A stretch of 64,000 nucleotides of DNA, taken from contig CP031518.1 of assembly GCA_017161305.1 (NCBI GenBank), positions 744,001 through 808,000 of the forward strand, read 5' to 3'. Below are positions 62,422 to 64,000 of the stretch, in pieces. The translations under genes were made by a program, and so were the position numbers. The DNA comes from Treponema ruminis. GTDB taxonomy: Bacteria > Spirochaetota > Spirochaetia > Treponematales > Treponemataceae. The notes under the pieces are model-generated. The model had not been told where the DNA came from. It saw only the letters and a program-made list of their open reading frames with translations, and did not search any database. The number at the start of each line of letters is the position of its first letter. The stretch's first letter is position 1.

Positions 62422-63588
62422 ATGGCAAAGTCAAAAATTAATAAGCGTTTCGACCAGTATATACTCCGTGGAAAGTTAAGGCAGGAGGGCTTTGAGCGGT
62501 GGCGATATGTCTTCACTGCTATGAGCAAGCTGAATGGCCGCGAGAGAAAGTTTTTTATAGAATTATACATTGTAAATCCTGCTATTTCTCCTAAAGTCGC
62601 TGTAATCAGTCAGAAATCAAGACTTGCCATATCCGAAGCAGACTTGCAATATGCCCTTGCGGGAACGGAATCTGCCTCTCACGCCAATGATGAGATTGAT
62701 GTAAAGCCTTCCTATGTGCTTGTAAAGGCAGGGATTTACGGCGAAGACGGCAAGCAGATGAATAAATTCTATGCATCATCTCAGTTTTCTTATGTAAAAA
62801 ACACTGAAAATTTCAAAGTAGGGGACTGTCTTTTCAGTTCGAAAGGACTTTCCGGCTCAATTCTTGTTACCGCCCAGGATTTGCGGGTTAAACCGGAGCT
62901 TCTTTGCAACGTTGGCTCCATGGACTGGGACTTGAAATTCGAGCGGGCAATTGAAAATTCTCCATTATACGACCGCAAGAACTATCTTTGGATTCCAATC
63001 GGCTTAAAAACCCTTTTCTCAGGCTCAATTCATGTTGACAATCAGGAATTTGTAGTTCTTCCAAAATCTTCAAACGGCTACATCGATAAAAGCTGGGGAG
63101 AAAGGCTTAATTCTCCTTATTTCCATATTTCTTCGTCAAACCTTACCAGCATTATTTCTGGCCGGCAGATGATGAATTCCTGCTTTGCCCTTGAAGGTGA
63201 GTTCAACGGAAAATTGTGCTCGGTTGTCGATCTTGAGGGGGAGAAATATTGCGTTGAAAACCGCAAAATCTTCAAAAAAGACGTGATAATCCACGACTGC
63301 TCCCAGCTCAGTGACAATCTTGAGGGGGAGAGGGTTCACTGGAGCGTAAGCATTCACAAGGGAAAATACGTAGTCGATATCGATATTTACTGCCGGGGCA
63401 AGGAAATGTTTGTCCGGGACTACGAAATGCCCCAGGGAAAGCGCTGCCTTTTGAAGGTTCTTGGCGGAACTGGAAAGGGTGAAATCAGGGTCTACAAGAA
63501 AGTCAGGAAGAATCTTGAGCTTCTTGAGCATGCAAACATTAATGATGCAATCTGTGAATTCGGTCAGACGGAAGAGGTCGGAAAATAA
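62422..63588 (+). CDS. Uncharacterised protein with possible tocopherol-cyclase/lipocalin-like beta fold
   Basis: 388 residues, soluble, beta-rich from about 100 on. YIDKSWGERLNSPYFHISSSNLT (about 213-235) resembles the GYxEKxWG...W/FxQ segment of the tocopherol cyclase-like, AttH-like hydrolase families, and the paired domains SILVTAQDL...FALEGEFNG...DIDIYCRGKEMFVRDYE fit a two-lobed lipocalin-like barrel. The N-terminal 100 residues are helical and basic (INKRFDQYILRGKLRQEGFERWRYVF). Function unknown. It precedes rimP but is separated from it by a promoter and terminator. Confidence 0.5.
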   Translation: MAKSKINKRFDQYILRGKLRQEGFERWRYVFTAMSKLNGRERKFFIELYIVNPAISPKVAVISQKSRLAISEADLQYALAGTESASHANDEIDVKPSYVLVKAGIYGEDGKQMNKFYASSQFSYVKNTENFKVGDCLFSSKGLSGSILVTAQDLRVKPELLCNVGSMDWDLKFERAIENSPLYDRKNYLWIPIGLKTLFSGSIHVDNQEFVVLPKSSNGYIDKSWGERLNSPYFHISSSNLTSIISGRQMMNSCFALEGEFNGKLCSVVDLEGEKYCVENRKIFKKDVIIHDCSQLSDNLEGERVHWSVSIHKGKYVVDIDIYCRGKEMFVRDYEMPQGKRCLLKVLGGTGKGEIRVYKKVRKNLELLEHANINDAICEFGQTEEVGK

Positions 63589-63597
63589 GGCCCGGTG

Positions 63598-63626
63598 TTG
63601 ACAGAATCTCTTAGAAATGTTAATAT
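63598..63626 (+). promoter_or_regulatory. Promoter upstream of rimP
   Basis: Perfect TTGACA (63598-63603), exactly 17 bp, TAATAT (63621-63626). Start of transcription is expected near 63633, that is, before the terminator hairpin at 63655-63684. Confidence 0.75.
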
Positions 63627-63639
63627 ATTCCTAACATTT
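63615..63639. promoter_or_regulatory. Palindrome across the -10 box and start site of the rimP promoter
   Basis: AAATGTTA (63615-63622) and TAACATTT (63632-63639) form an 8-bp inverted repeat with 9 nt between, placed where a repressor would block RNA polymerase. Confidence 0.5.
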
Positions 63640-63654
63640 TAATAGAAATATTTT

Positions 63655-63684
63655 AATGGACTCGCAAAAACGAGTCCATTTTTA
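63655..63684 (+). terminator. Intrinsic terminator / possible attenuator in the rimP leader
   Basis: AATGGACTCG (63655-63664), loop CAAAAA, CGAGTCCATT (63671-63680), a perfect 10-bp stem followed by TTTATTTATT. It ends the upstream transcript but also lies downstream of the rimP promoter, so it may attenuate rimP. Confidence 0.8.
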
Positions 63685-63715
63685 TTTATTTGCAAGTTCG
63701 TGCAAGGAGGCACTC

Positions 63716-64000
63716 ATGGATTACATCGCTTTAGATTCTTATCCCCATTATACAGAATGTGAAAAAATCGTGAGTGAGCTTGGCTTTCATCTTGTTGAAC
63801 TTAAGATTTCCCCACAGAACGGTGTCACTCAGATTCTTGCAACAATCACCGGAGCAGATGCCAGCGTAAATATCGGCGTAAATGACTGTTCCCGCGTGCA
63901 TAAAGTCCTGCTTCCGGCCCTCGAAGAAATGCTTGGAACGGACAACACATACATGGAGCTTACATCTCCGGGTATGGAGCGCAATATCCGTAATGCGGCT
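63716..64000 (+). CDS. rimP: Ribosome maturation factor RimP, N-terminal 95 residues (3' end outside window)
   Basis: ATG 63716 follows CAAGGAGG and the frame stays open to the window edge. YTECEKIVSELGFHLVELKISPQNGVTQILATITG, the DCSRVHKVLLPALEE helix and YMELTSPGMERNIR match the RimP N-terminal alpha/beta domain, whose (L)E(V/L)(T/S)SPG(M/I)(D/E)R motif is the most conserved part. RimP assists 30S subunit assembly. In most bacteria rimP heads the nusA-infB operon, which probably continues past the window. Confidence 0.92.
   Translation, partial: MDYIALDSYPHYTECEKIVSELGFHLVELKISPQNGVTQILATITGADASVNIGVNDCSRVHKVLLPALEEMLGTDNTYMELTSPGMERNIRNAA

Noticed and set aside
1-64000. tRNA, rRNA, CRISPR arrays or complete insertion sequences
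   Set aside because: No cloverleaf, rRNA-like stretch, regularly spaced repeats or transposase with flanking inverted repeats was found by reading; only an Rpn relic is present.

Overview
The window is about 64 kb of a gene-dense, roughly 40-45% GC chromosome from a spirochaete, most likely a host-associated Treponema. The evidence is a tandem pair of periplasmic flagellar sheath genes (flaA) next to class II aldolase (fba), a UPF0164-type outer membrane protein, a division cluster that lacks mraY, murD, murG, murC and ftsI, many lipoproteins with loose spirochaetal lipoboxes, several c-di-GMP enzymes, and a poly-G tract inside a surface lipoprotein gene. I see no rRNA, tRNA, CRISPR array, prophage or intact insertion sequence.

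Layout. 1-2.1 kb: the end of a GGGtGRT-family gene, a multi-stem bidirectional terminator, and a c-di-GMP phosphodiesterase with a degenerate GGDEF domain. 2.2-4.5 kb: a DUF4912 gene paired with a GH57-like protein that seems to have lost its nucleophile. 4.5-14.4 kb: an envelope and signalling block with a UPF0164 protein, a 1066-residue helical-repeat exported protein and a 1630-residue membrane SpoIIE-type phosphatase. 14.4-15.2 kb: an uncharacterised protein with a nuclease-like N-terminus. 15.2-29.2 kb: the division cluster mraZ-rsmH-ftsL-murF-ftsW-ftsQ-ftsA-ftsZ, continuing into xerC, a TPR lipoprotein, dprA, topA and xerD. 29.2-36.2 kb: a chemoreceptor, hslVU, an AlkD-like protein and a sensory diguanylate cyclase. 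36.2-44.6 kb: a candidate PD-(D/E)XK protein, a 54-residue small gene, ilvD, a FIST-GGDEF protein, a GC-rich structured intergenic element, an ATP-grasp ligase and an S41 peptidase lipoprotein. 44.6-48.9 kb: ilvB, then a GH3 glucosaminidase and a NamZ (DUF1343) muramidase, both predicted lipoproteins. 49.0-54.3 kb: a giant repeat-bearing surface lipoprotein with a G9 tract. 54.3-64 kb: a decayed Rpn-type nuclease gene, fba, flaA-flaA, a FliG-like gene, a PreP-like M16 protease, two uncharacterised genes, and the start of rimP.

How the genes work together. The division operon is tightly packed, with overlapping starts and stops, and begins at a sigma70-type promoter followed by four 10-bp-phased TGG(G/T) boxes that match the known MraZ operator. 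The xerC/xerD/topA/dprA/hslVU genes are chromosome and protein maintenance functions. GH3 plus NamZ form a likely peptidoglycan-salvage pair. ilvB and ilvD belong to branched-chain amino acid synthesis. Three GGDEF/EAL proteins and a chemoreceptor point to c-di-GMP-linked motility control alongside the flagellar genes.

The most interesting signals are these. A group of genes lacks a Shine-Dalgarno sequence and has a -10 hexamer only 5-8 nt before ATG, with good -35 boxes at 17-18 bp in several cases, which suggests leaderless mRNAs; two neighbouring genes share the same 18-nt start element. The lipoprotein signal peptide contains a G9 tract that should give ON/OFF switching, and the gene is compositionally mosaic. 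A promoter, palindrome and intrinsic terminator precede rimP. One hairpin module is shared by two distant intergenic elements. All functional statements rest on motif recognition by eye; no database search was run.
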